Shown piece after piece: positions 1-5,634 of a DNA stretch of 5,686 nt. Each line of letters starts with the position of its first letter. The first letter of the stretch is position 1. Below the pieces are notes generated by a model. It made no database searches and had not been told where the DNA came from. It saw only the letters and a program-made list of their open reading frames with translations. The stretch lies in NCBI GenBank assembly GCA_023418255.1, contig JAEZZZ010000073.1:1-5686 (forward strand). Reading direction: 5' to 3'. A program made the translations under genes and the position numbers. The DNA is from Bacteroidota bacterium (GTDB lineage Bacteria > Bacteroidota > Bacteroidia > Bacteroidales > Dysgonomonadaceae).

Positions 1-35
1 CTTGTATCGTATCATAAAATGCAAGGATTATGAAG

Positions 36-67
36 TAAAAATACTCAATTTCTTGCAGTTGTGCAAA
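36..67 (-). promoter_or_regulatory. Candidate Bacteroidetes-type promoter pointing off the left edge
   Basis: Read on the minus strand, TTTG (67-64) is followed by a 20-base spacer and then TATTTTTA (43-36). This matches the Bacteroidetes pattern of TTTG near -33 and TAnnTTTG near -7, with seven of eight -7 bases correct and normal spacing. Transcription would begin around position 28-30 and leave the window at its left edge. An ATG on the same strand at 15-13 could begin the next gene, but only five codons are visible. The promoter lies downstream of the FecR-like gene, where a TonB-dependent receptor gene commonly sits, so this is a plausible target of the neighbouring sigma factor or a housekeeping promoter. 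Assigned by pattern only. Confidence 0.4.
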
Positions 68-190
68 TTTTAAAACAACTAATTTGCTGATTTTTACTAC
101 TTATATATATTATTCAGCAGACCCAAAATTAGTTTTTAAAATACTGTTATATCTTCATAAGCATATTGTTTGTTTTGAAAAGTTATTAAA

Positions 191-1336
191 TTACTGGTTT
201 ATAATATGAATTGTATTGTTCTCGCGTTTTTGATATTCCAATGATGTCATTTTAGAAAAAGAGGTCAATACATCATTGATGTCTTCAGCCAAAAATAACT
301 TCCCGGTGCATGTTTTCACACGCAAATTTAAATCGGATGAATAGATAAATTTAACGTTATAGTAGCGTCCAATTTTTTTAAGCACGTCATTCAGAGGCGT
401 TTTGTTAAGCTGTATATACCCATTTTTCCAACTGATATACTCCGATACATCAATTGTCTTGCTTTGGATTGTACCGTCTTTAATTTGTGCCAACTGATTA
501 GGTTTGAGCGTCAGCGTTTGGTTATTGCTTGCCACTTTTACCGATCCGGAAACCAATGCGACCGACTCGGTATCGTCCTCCGCGTAAGCGGATACATTGA
601 ACGATGTGCCATATACATTGATTTGCGATTTGGGTGTGTGAATAATAAAGGGTGCAGTTTGTTTAGTAACTTCAATAAATATTTCACCCTTAACGGTTAT
701 TTCACGTTTGTTTTGTGCGAAAGTACTCGGAAATTGCATTTCCGTTCCGGAATTTAAATATACTTTTGAACCATCGGATAATGTTAACTCTGTGCGTTTT
801 CCGAATGGCACAATTAGTTTATTTAATTGGTTTTCGGTAAGCTTCACATTCTTTTGCGTAGTGTTTTGTTGGATAATGGCACTGTTGGGCGCATGGGATA
901 AGTCCACGTTGGCATTATTATGAATAGTTACCACATCTTCTCCCGTAAGCAACACAATCTCATCTTGGCTCATTACATCGCCAATGGAGGCTTGTAACGT
1001 TTTTGGGGATGTTGTGTTATTTTTAATAAAAAACAGCGATATCAATACCAACACACACACTGCAACCGCGGATGAAACATAGACAATTCGGAATGTTTTT
1101 CGCTTTCTATATTGTTGTATTTTTGCTTGCAGCTTCTTCTTCACTTCAGCCTCCTCGTAAAGATACATATGTTTTTTATAATGCACCGCGTCAAACGCGC
1201 CGATAGCACTGTCAAATTCGGCTTTTAAATGACTGTTTTCGTTGATGAAACGATTCCAATACGCGTCCAATTCTTGTGACGGATTTAGCCGCCAATAGAT
1301 AAAAAGGTCGTCAGATAAAAAGTCTTTTTGTGTCAT
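191..1336 (-). CDS. FecR family anti-sigma factor (membrane sigma regulator)
   Basis: Inner-membrane anti-sigma factor that in characterised systems holds an ECF sigma factor inactive until an outer-membrane TonB-dependent receptor signals through the periplasm. With the ATG at 1336 it is 381 residues, a usual length. Residues 1-80 are a charged cytoplasmic part, 84-104 a single membrane helix, about 176-290 the periplasmic FecR domain (VPFGKRTELTLSDGS at 176-190, YLNSG at 193-197, GEIFIEV at 217-223, YGTSFNV at 242-248), and about 300-381 a DUF4974-like tail starting near YISWKNGY, typical of Bacteroidetes. The frame extends to a TTG at 1363, but the ATG gives the normal N-terminus with the usual W in YWRLN. 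It lies 112 bases downstream of the sigma gene on the same strand, so the pair is almost certainly a cognate sigma/anti-sigma set. The sensed ligand cannot be told. Sure of family and role. Confidence 0.93.
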   Translation of the reverse strand: MTQKDFLSDDLFIYWRLNPSQELDAYWNRFINENSHLKAEFDSAIGAFDAVHYKKHMYLYEEAEVKKKLQAKIQQYRKRKTFRIVYVSSAVAVCVLVLISLFFIKNNTTSPKTLQASIGDVMSQDEIVLLTGEDVVTIHNNANVDLSHAPNSAIIQQNTTQKNVKLTENQLNKLIVPFGKRTELTLSDGSKVYLNSGTEMQFPSTFAQNKREITVKGEIFIEVTKQTAPFIIHTPKSQINVYGTSFNVSAYAEDDTESVALVSGSVKVASNNQTLTLKPNQLAQIKDGTIQSKTIDVSEYISWKNGYIQLNKTPLNDVLKKIGRYYNVKFIYSSDLNLRVKTCTGKLFLAEDINDVLTSFSKMTSLEYQKRENNTIHIINQ

Positions 1337-1366
1337 CAAATATACTTTTGAATTTCTCGGCAACGA

Positions 1367-1396
1367 GAAAACTATTATCGCCTGTTTATAAACAAG
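1367..1396 (-). promoter_or_regulatory. Candidate promoter of the fecR-like gene with internal palindrome
   Basis: On the minus strand, CTTG (1396-1393) is followed by 18 bases and TAGTTTTC (1374-1367), three of four and seven of eight matches to the Bacteroidetes -33 and -7 elements. The predicted start of transcription lies near 1360, about 25 bases before the ATG at 1336. The spacer contains the perfect 12-base palindrome TGTTTATAAACA (1383-1394), placed where a repressor or activator could act. This would let the anti-sigma gene be transcribed separately from the sigma gene. Weak, pattern-based call. Confidence 0.25.
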
Positions 1397-1448
1397 ACTT
1401 GAAGAATACGTGAAAAAGACATTTTTTAGATCATTTAACTATTTTCGG

Positions 1449-2009
1449 TTAAATAAATAGGGAAATGACGCGATTTCGGAATGCTTTCAGTTTTTCTTTT
1501 AACTCTTTCAATGCGCGACGACGTAGCTTGCCGACAGCATCGGGTGTGATATCCAACAACGTAGCAATTTCATTGTGATTAAGATTAAGGTCGTAATAGT
1601 AATAGAGTACTTTTCGTTGTTTGATGGTCAAATTATTCATTCGACGTTTCACTTCTTGTTTTAATAATTCATTCTTTTCATTTGTGATTATTTTGTCAAC
1701 CACGTTTTCCTCATGTGTCAGTTCGAAATGCTCATGGTTGAGTTCCGTGATTTTTTCTTGACCGGACAAATCAAACAAACGGTTTTTCAATGCCCGCAGC
1801 AAATAAAACTCAATATTTAGCACATGGGAAAGTTTATTTTTAGAGAGATAAACGGTGAAAAACACATCCTGAATGGCATCCTTGCACTCCTCGGCATCAT
1901 AACCAAGTTTTAATCCGTAAGCAAAAAGTTTGTGGAAAAACTCTCCGTAGAGCTTTGCAAAAGAAGATTCGTCACCCTCCAAAAATTTCTGCCACGCATT
2001 CATTCTCAT
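1449..2009 (-). CDS. ECF (FecI-like) RNA polymerase sigma-70 factor
   Basis: Extracytoplasmic-function sigma factor of 186 residues, the usual size for the family; it directs RNA polymerase to a small set of promoters, often those of nutrient-uptake genes. Residues about 17-60 form region 2, which binds the core enzyme and the -10 element (LYGEFFHKLFAYGLKLGYD, then CKDAIQDVFFTVY), and about 125-178 form region 4 with the helix-turn-helix (LTIKQRKVLYYYYDLNLNHNEIATLLDITPDAVGKL in outline). Region 3 is lacking, as expected for ECF factors. The ATG is 2 bases after the folA stop and has a purine-rich AAGAGAGA site inside the end of folA, which suggests translational coupling; a second ATG two codons later (2003) is an equally reasonable start. 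The FecR-like gene follows, so activity is probably controlled by that membrane protein. The regulon is unknown. Confidence 0.95.
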   Translation of the reverse strand: MRMNAWQKFLEGDESSFAKLYGEFFHKLFAYGLKLGYDAEECKDAIQDVFFTVYLSKNKLSHVLNIEFYLLRALKNRLFDLSGQEKITELNHEHFELTHEENVVDKIITNEKNELLKQEVKRRMNNLTIKQRKVLYYYYDLNLNHNEIATLLDITPDAVGKLRRRALKELKEKLKAFRNRVISLFI

Positions 2010-2011
2010 TA

Positions 2012-2521
2012 TTATCTCTCTTTTCTCATGTAGGTCAAAAATGTATAGTCATACGGATGTTTTTCGTCGGCTCGATGTGCCTCTTTTTCGGTCAATGTCC
2101 ATGCATCGAAATCGATGTCGGGAAAAAACGTGTCGGCATCATCAAAAGTGTGGTGTACGCGGGTTAGATAAAGGCTATCGGTTTGGTCAATAATCATTTT
2201 GTAAATCTGTCCGCCGCCAACGAAAAACACAGTTTCTTCATCGACACATTGTCGCCACACTTCGTCCAACGAATGACAAATGACAGCACCGGGAAGTCGC
2301 AGATTTTTATCGCGCGTCAGCACGACATTGACGCGGTTTGGCAACGCGCCTTTCGGCAACGATTCAAATGTGCGTCGTCCCATCACGATGGTGTGATGTT
2401 CCGTAATGCGTTTAAAATGTTTCAAGTCGTTGGGAAGATGACAGAGCAGGTCGCCATTTTTCCCGATGGCGTTTTGCTCGTCTGTAACGACGACTATGGC
2501 GATATGTTTTTTTTTATTCAT
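2012..2521 (-). CDS. folA: Dihydrofolate reductase
   Basis: Reduces 7,8-dihydrofolate to tetrahydrofolate with NADPH in the cytoplasm, regenerating the cofactor consumed by ThyA. It is 169 residues, within the normal range. Visible marks are AIGKNGDLL (18-26), LPNDLKHFK with the catalytic acid Asp32 (E. coli Asp27), MGRRTFESLP, the VNVVLTRD strand, and the NADPH-binding FVGGGQIY. One oddity: residue 27, equal to E. coli Trp22, is Cys (TGT at 2443-2441), so the motif reads LLCHLP rather than LLWHLP. The first codons include a run of nine A residues. The stop is 2 bases before the sigma-factor ATG. Upstream there is no clear ribosome site, as is common in Bacteroidetes; a weak -7 match (TATATTTT, 2547-2540) lies 19 bases before the ATG, and a repeat-like element starts about 60 bases upstream. 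Its usual partner thyA is two genes upstream. The family is certain. Confidence 0.96.
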   Translation of the reverse strand: MNKKKHIAIVVVTDEQNAIGKNGDLLCHLPNDLKHFKRITEHHTIVMGRRTFESLPKGALPNRVNVVLTRDKNLRLPGAVICHSLDEVWRQCVDEETVFFVGGGQIYKMIIDQTDSLYLTRVHHTFDDADTFFPDIDFDAWTLTEKEAHRADEKHPYDYTFLTYMRKER

Positions 2522-2580
2522 AATTATTTACTAAACGATAAAATATATAAAACTTCCAGTTATTGGTAATCAATTATTCA

Positions 2581-2815
2581 CTTCTTTTGTCTTGATACAA
2601 AAGAAACGAACCAAAGAAAAAATCCCCGATAATCGGGACAAGCAAAGACTGCACAGGCTTTCGTGACCCGCCAAGTGCCTCAGTCACTAAAAGAGAAAAA
2701 ACTCGACGCTATCGCGTATCAAACAACTTCTCTTTTTTTAACGTGTGCCTTTCGGCGAACGGATGCCCCACGTATCCTGTGAAGTCTTTTACTTATCGCC
2801 TTGCGATAGTTTCAG
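2581..2815. repeat. Structured intergenic repeat-like element between the BASS gene and folA
   Basis: The 362-base space between folA and the transporter gene holds no intact gene but is rich in inverted repeats: TTCTTTTGT/ACAAAAGAA with a 6-base loop (2582-2605), CCCGAT/ATCGGG around one base (2625-2637), GTGAC/GTCAC (2663-2687), AAAAGAGAA/TTCTCTTTT (2689-2736), and TATCGC/GCGATA with a 3-base loop (2794-2808). CTATCGC (2709-2715) can also pair with GCGATAG (2803-2809). On the minus strand, broken frames give peptides such as GHPFAERHTLKKREVV and SLLVPIIGDFFFGSFLLYQD. These resemble short spurious hypothetical proteins that I recall from many Bacteroidales annotations, suggesting a dispersed repeat. 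This is memory, not a search. Only one copy lies in the window, so its ends are approximate. Confidence 0.55.
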
Positions 2816-2883
2816 TTTCTATCCTATTACTTCAACACCTCACACCAACCTTTTTTTGATAATGAAATGAGTATTTCTCTTCA

Positions 2884-3774
2884 TTATTCAACCTCTTGTA
2901 CCTCCACCGCTGCCACGCTTCTCTTTTTAAACATGTATTTTCCGATGTATGTCAGCAAGACCACGTTCATCATGAGCGCGTAGATAATGGCGGGAATACC
3001 AATTACATTGTTATTAAACGCGAACGGACTGCACGCGATGGCAATAGCTTGCGCCGCGTTTTGCATTCCCACTTCAATAACGATGGTGCGCTTTTGTCGT
3101 GCCGGCAATTTGGATGCTTTCGCCAACAATGCACCGACGCCCATGGCCGCCAAAATCATAATGGAAATAATGAGTGTCAGCGAAGGGAAGTTGGCGATAA
3201 TCGCTTCTCGATGCGCGATAAAAAACACTCCGGCAAGCAACAACAATGCCGGAAACGCCATTTTTCTCAGCACCTTTTTGAGCGCCGCGGCAGCTGCGGG
3301 CCAAAATTTACGCAATCCCATTCCCAACACAATAGGAAATAGCATCAAGACAATATTTTGCACAAAAAGTTTGCCTACCGGCAAATGAATTTGCTGCATC
3401 GCCTCCATGCCCGCCAACTGCATCGTAAGCATCATAATCGGAGGAATGGTGAAAATAGTTATCACACTACTCAACGCCGTAAGCGTTACTGAGAGGGAAA
3501 TATCACCTTTCGCTATCAGCGAAAAGATATTGGACGAGCTGCCACCGGGAGAACAGCCAATCAGCACCAGGCCGATAAAAAAATAGGGAGTGAGATTAAA
3601 AAGCAATCCCAGCGAAACGGCTATTAGCGGCAAAATTACAATTTGAGCCACCAGCCCAATCCACACAGCTTTGGGATGTTTTGCAAGTTGCAAAAAGTCT
3701 TTTGTCGTAAACTCCAATCCAAGCGCAACCATCAAAATAAAAAGAATTGGCAATACAATCAGTACGGGATTCAT
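2884..3774 (-). CDS. Bile acid:sodium symporter (BASS) family transporter
   Basis: Integral inner-membrane protein of 296 residues, expected to move an organic anion together with sodium. About nine hydrophobic segments can be seen (roughly 3-20, 37-59, 64-88, 93-120, 136-154, 172-188, 196-218, 230-250, 257-281), ending in a charged cytoplasmic-type tail. The family marks are CSPGGSSSN (74-82), the unwound crossover segment, and EVGMQNAAQAIAIA (234-247), where Glu234 and Gln238 correspond to sodium-site residues in characterised bacterial ASBT homologues. The gene starts 18 bases after the thyA stop, so the two are probably one transcription unit. Members carry bile salts, pyruvate, ketopantoate and other acids, and the substrate cannot be read from sequence; bile acid transport should not be assumed. 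A hairpin covers the stop codon, but no T-tract follows it. Confidence 0.92.
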   Translation of the reverse strand: MNPVLIVLPILFILMVALGLEFTTKDFLQLAKHPKAVWIGLVAQIVILPLIAVSLGLLFNLTPYFFIGLVLIGCSPGGSSSNIFSLIAKGDISLSVTLTALSSVITIFTIPPIMMLTMQLAGMEAMQQIHLPVGKLFVQNIVLMLFPIVLGMGLRKFWPAAAAALKKVLRKMAFPALLLLAGVFFIAHREAIIANFPSLTLIISIMILAAMGVGALLAKASKLPARQKRTIVIEVGMQNAAQAIAIACSPFAFNNNVIGIPAIIYALMMNVVLLTYIGKYMFKKRSVAAVEVQEVE

Positions 3775-3792
3775 AATGTATTTTTCGCAATT

Positions 3793-4587
3793 TTATACCG
3801 CTACATCACCTTTAATATGCGGATGTGGATTGTAATCCAATAGTTCGAAATCTTCATAGTTAAATTTAAAAATATCGTCCACTTCGTGATTCAATTTCAT
3901 TGTGGGAAGCGGTCGCGACTCACGCGAAAGTTGCAACTTTACCTGCTCCAAGTGGTTCAAATAAATATGCGCGTCGCCCAACGTGTGCACAAAATCGCCT
4001 TCCTGCAACCCGGTAACTTGTGCCATCATTTTCAGCAGCAAAGCATACGACGCGATGTTGAACGGTACGCCCAAGAAGATATCGGCACTACGCTGATAAA
4101 GCTGCAAACTGAGCTTTCCATCCGATACATAAAACTGAAAGAAGGCGTGACACGGCGGCAAATTCATATGGGGCAAATCAGCCACATTCCACGAACTGAC
4201 AATAATACGTCGGCTGTCGGGATTGTTTTTAATGGCATCCACAGCATCGGCAATCTGGTCGATATATCCTCCTTGATAATCGTTCCAATGGCGCCATTGA
4301 TAACCATAGATGTGCCCCAAGTCGCCATTTTCATCCGCCCATTCGTTCCATATTCTCACGCCGTTTTCGTTGAGATACTTCACATTGGTGTCACCTTTCA
4401 AAAACCACAACAGTTCGTGAATAATAGACTTCAAGTGCAATTTTTTGGTGGTCAACATCGGAAACCCATCGCTCATTCGATAACGGCTCTGATGCCCAAA
4501 AATGCTTATTGTGCCTGTGCCGGTACGGTCTTCCTTGCGCGTGCCTTCGTCCAACACACGCTGTAACAATTCGATATATTGTTTCAT
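3793..4587 (-). CDS. thyA: Thymidylate synthase (ThyA type)
   Basis: Makes dTMP from dUMP, using 5,10-methylene-tetrahydrofolate as both carbon donor and reductant and releasing dihydrofolate. It has 264 residues, the same as the E. coli enzyme, and aligns with it from end to end. Visible are the phosphate-binding EDRTGTGT (19-26), the IIHELLWFLKGDTN region (55-68), WADENGDLG, PDSRRIIVSSWN with the phosphate-contacting arginines (123-134), the catalytic Cys146 in PPCHAFFQFYV, the dUMP-binding QLYQRSADIFLGVPFNIASYA, GDAHIYLNH, and a C-terminus ending DVAV close to the usual PVAI. The start at 4587 matches the E. coli N-terminus (MKQY). It is the first gene of a likely thyA-BASS unit, and the presence of folA downstream fits, because this type of synthase needs a dihydrofolate reductase. 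Confidence 0.98.
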   Translation of the reverse strand: MKQYIELLQRVLDEGTRKEDRTGTGTISIFGHQSRYRMSDGFPMLTTKKLHLKSIIHELLWFLKGDTNVKYLNENGVRIWNEWADENGDLGHIYGYQWRHWNDYQGGYIDQIADAVDAIKNNPDSRRIIVSSWNVADLPHMNLPPCHAFFQFYVSDGKLSLQLYQRSADIFLGVPFNIASYALLLKMMAQVTGLQEGDFVHTLGDAHIYLNHLEQVKLQLSRESRPLPTMKLNHEVDDIFKFNYEDFELLDYNPHPHIKGDVAV

Positions 4588-4613
4588 CGATATTCGTTCT
4601 ATATTTTTCTGTA

Positions 4614-4621
4614 CAAATTTA
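4614..4621 (-). promoter_or_regulatory. Candidate -7 promoter element of thyA
   Basis: TAAATTTG on the minus strand is a perfect match to the Bacteroidetes -7 pattern TAnnTTTG. It puts the transcription start around 4607, leaving a leader of about 20 bases before the thyA ATG. The expected -33 TTTG is poorly conserved: 19-20 bases upstream only a G/T-rich TGTGG is found. Pattern-based. Confidence 0.4.
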
Positions 4622-4715
4622 CATGTTTTTTATTTAATAACCACATCGACATACAAAAAGCTTATTTTACATTCATCGTTCCGCTGTCTATTTTTTCAAG
4701 TTGGATATAAATCGA

Positions 4716-4747
4716 TTTGCAAAGAAAACTCGCAAAAAAGATTTTTG
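4716..4747 (+). promoter_or_regulatory. Candidate promoter of the DUF937 gene
   Basis: TTTG (4716-4719), a 20-base spacer and GATTTTTG (4740-4747) match the Bacteroidetes -33/-7 pattern, with one mismatch in the first base of the -7 element. The transcript would have a leader of about 125 bases. A second, weaker option nearer the gene is ATTG (4820-4823), 19 bases, then TACCTTTA (4843-4850), with a leader of about 20 bases. The divergent spacer 4588-4878 thus appears to serve thyA on one side and this gene on the other; I see no other feature in it. Confidence 0.3.
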
Positions 4748-4878
4748 ATTGCAACTCGACATCATCATTTGTGAAACTGGCACATTTTTCCCCAATAGAC
4801 GTATTTTATCCGATAATATATTGTGCTTTGCGAAAAATAACGTACCTTTAAGCATTAAAATTTATAAACAAAAAGAAG

Positions 4879-5457
4879 ATAGATATTTCAAATTTATTAG
4901 ACAGCAACACGCAACAAACACTCGTTAAAAACATATCACAAAAACTGGGATTGAACGAAGATGAAGCAGCAAAAGGTATCAGCGCGGGTATTCCGGCAAT
5001 TTTGGCTGGATTAACAAAGAACGCGCAATCGCCAGAAGGTGCCGAAAGCCTTGATAAAGCGTTAGAATCGAAACACGACGGCTCGCTGCTGGATAATCTT
5101 TCGGGACTCTTGCAAGGACAACCGGAAACATTGGAACAAGACGGACAGGGAATTTTGAGACACGTGTTTGGAAACAACAAACCAAAAGTGGAACAAGGAT
5201 TGGCTCAAAAAACCGGAATCAGTATGAGCAAAATAGGTCCGATGCTGGCAATGTTGGCTCCAATTGTCATGGGTTTTCTCGGTAAACAAAAACGTCAAAA
5301 TAATGTATCCGCAGGCGGATTAGGTGGTTTGCTCGGTGGACTGCTCGGTGGCGGACAGAAAAGCGGCGGCATCATGGGAATGGTCACCGGAATGCTCGAC
5401 AAAGACGGTGACGGCAGCGTTATTGACGATGTGATGGGTATGTTTGGTAAAAAGTAA
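4879..5457 (+). CDS. DUF937 family protein, probable non-standard start codon
   Basis: A 192-residue protein of the DUF937 family, whose function is not established. The N-terminal part has the family look (DISNLLDSNTQQTLVKNISQKLG, then GISAGIPAILAGLTKNAQSPEGAESL in outline). A hydrophobic stretch follows (IGPMLAMLAPIVMGFLG), then a Gly/Leu-rich segment and a C-terminal DKDGDGSVIDDVMGMFG, which looks like a calcium-binding loop; a degenerate copy, KHDGSLLDNLSGLL, occurs earlier. There is no signal peptide. Homology begins at codon 4879 (ATA), exactly where family members have Met, preceded by a purine-rich AAAAAGAAG. No ATG, GTG or TTG occurs in frame between the stop at 4849 and the TTG at 4951. 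Starting at 4951 gives 168 residues but removes the first conserved helix. So either ATA (or ATT 4885) initiates, or the start codon is mutated or misread. It stands alone on the plus strand. Confidence 0.82.
   Translation: MDISNLLDSNTQQTLVKNISQKLGLNEDEAAKGISAGIPAILAGLTKNAQSPEGAESLDKALESKHDGSLLDNLSGLLQGQPETLEQDGQGILRHVFGNNKPKVEQGLAQKTGISMSKIGPMLAMLAPIVMGFLGKQKRQNNVSAGGLGGLLGGLLGGGQKSGGIMGMVTGMLDKDGDGSVIDDVMGMFGKK
5329..5352 (+). repeat. Tandem 12-base near-repeat in the Gly/Leu-rich segment
   Basis: Two adjacent 12-base units, TTGCTCGGTGGA and CTGCTCGGTGGC, encode LLGG twice within the DUF937 protein. Unit number could vary between strains by slippage. It is a minor feature, and such Gly/Leu-rich stretches are common in this family. 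Confidence 0.5.
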
Positions 5458-5480
5458 CAAACTCAATTCAGAACCATTTT

Positions 5481-5504
5481 ATCGTATAGAATAATTTATA
5501 CGAT
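5481..5504. terminator. AT-rich hairpin downstream of the DUF937 gene
   Basis: ATCGTATA (5481-5488) and TATACGAT (5497-5504) form a perfect 8-base stem with an 8-base loop, 23 bases after the stop codon. No T-tract follows on the plus strand, so it could protect the transcript end or mark a weak terminator rather than be a classic one. Confidence 0.3.
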
Positions 5505-5514
5505 TCATAAATAT

Positions 5515-5557
5515 AAATGCATCTTATCGATTTATTTCGGTATGTATGCATTTTTTT
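5515..5557 (+). terminator. Candidate rho-independent terminator of the DUF937 gene
   Basis: AAATGCAT (5515-5522) pairs with ATGCATTT (5546-5553), and seven T residues cover 5551-5557. The T-tract favours termination of plus-strand transcripts, but the 23-base loop is long and the stem has only two G-C pairs, so the call is tentative. Confidence 0.35.
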
Positions 5558-5634
5558 ATAGTAATACTTCGGTAAATATTCAATTAACCAATTAAAATTC
5601 AATGATTTACATAACATAGTTTAACATAAAAAAG

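Noticed and set aside
85..119. TGCTGA/TCAGCA inverted repeat as a terminator of the fecR-like gene
   Set aside because: Only a 6-base stem with a 23-base spacer and no T-tract in the right place on the minus strand.
1337..1344. TATATTTG, a perfect -7 promoter match, directly before the fecR ATG
   Set aside because: Transcription would start inside the coding region, after the ATG, and no TTTG lies at proper spacing upstream; probably chance in AT-rich DNA.
1337..1363. Longer FecR start at TTG 1363
   Set aside because: It adds nine residues not expected in the family; the ATG at 1336 gives the normal N-terminus.
2183..2569. Plus-strand open frame of 128 codons
   Set aside because: Antisense to folA with no family features; explained by the codon pattern of the real gene.
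2859..2887. ATAATGAA/TTCATTAT hairpin over the BASS stop codon as a terminator
   Set aside because: On the transcribed (minus) strand it is followed by A residues, not T, and the stem is AT-rich, so it does not fit a rho-independent terminator.
2896..3388. Plus-strand open frames opposite the BASS gene
   Set aside because: No domain match and fully covered by a clear multi-pass transporter on the other strand.
3886..4566. Long plus-strand open frame (226 codons)
   Set aside because: It lies wholly antisense to thyA, whose protein aligns end to end with known enzymes; the antisense translation has no recognisable domain.
4848..5180. Minus-strand open frame rich in Cys and Ser
   Set aside because: Antisense to the DUF937 coding region; composition is typical of a reversed reading frame.
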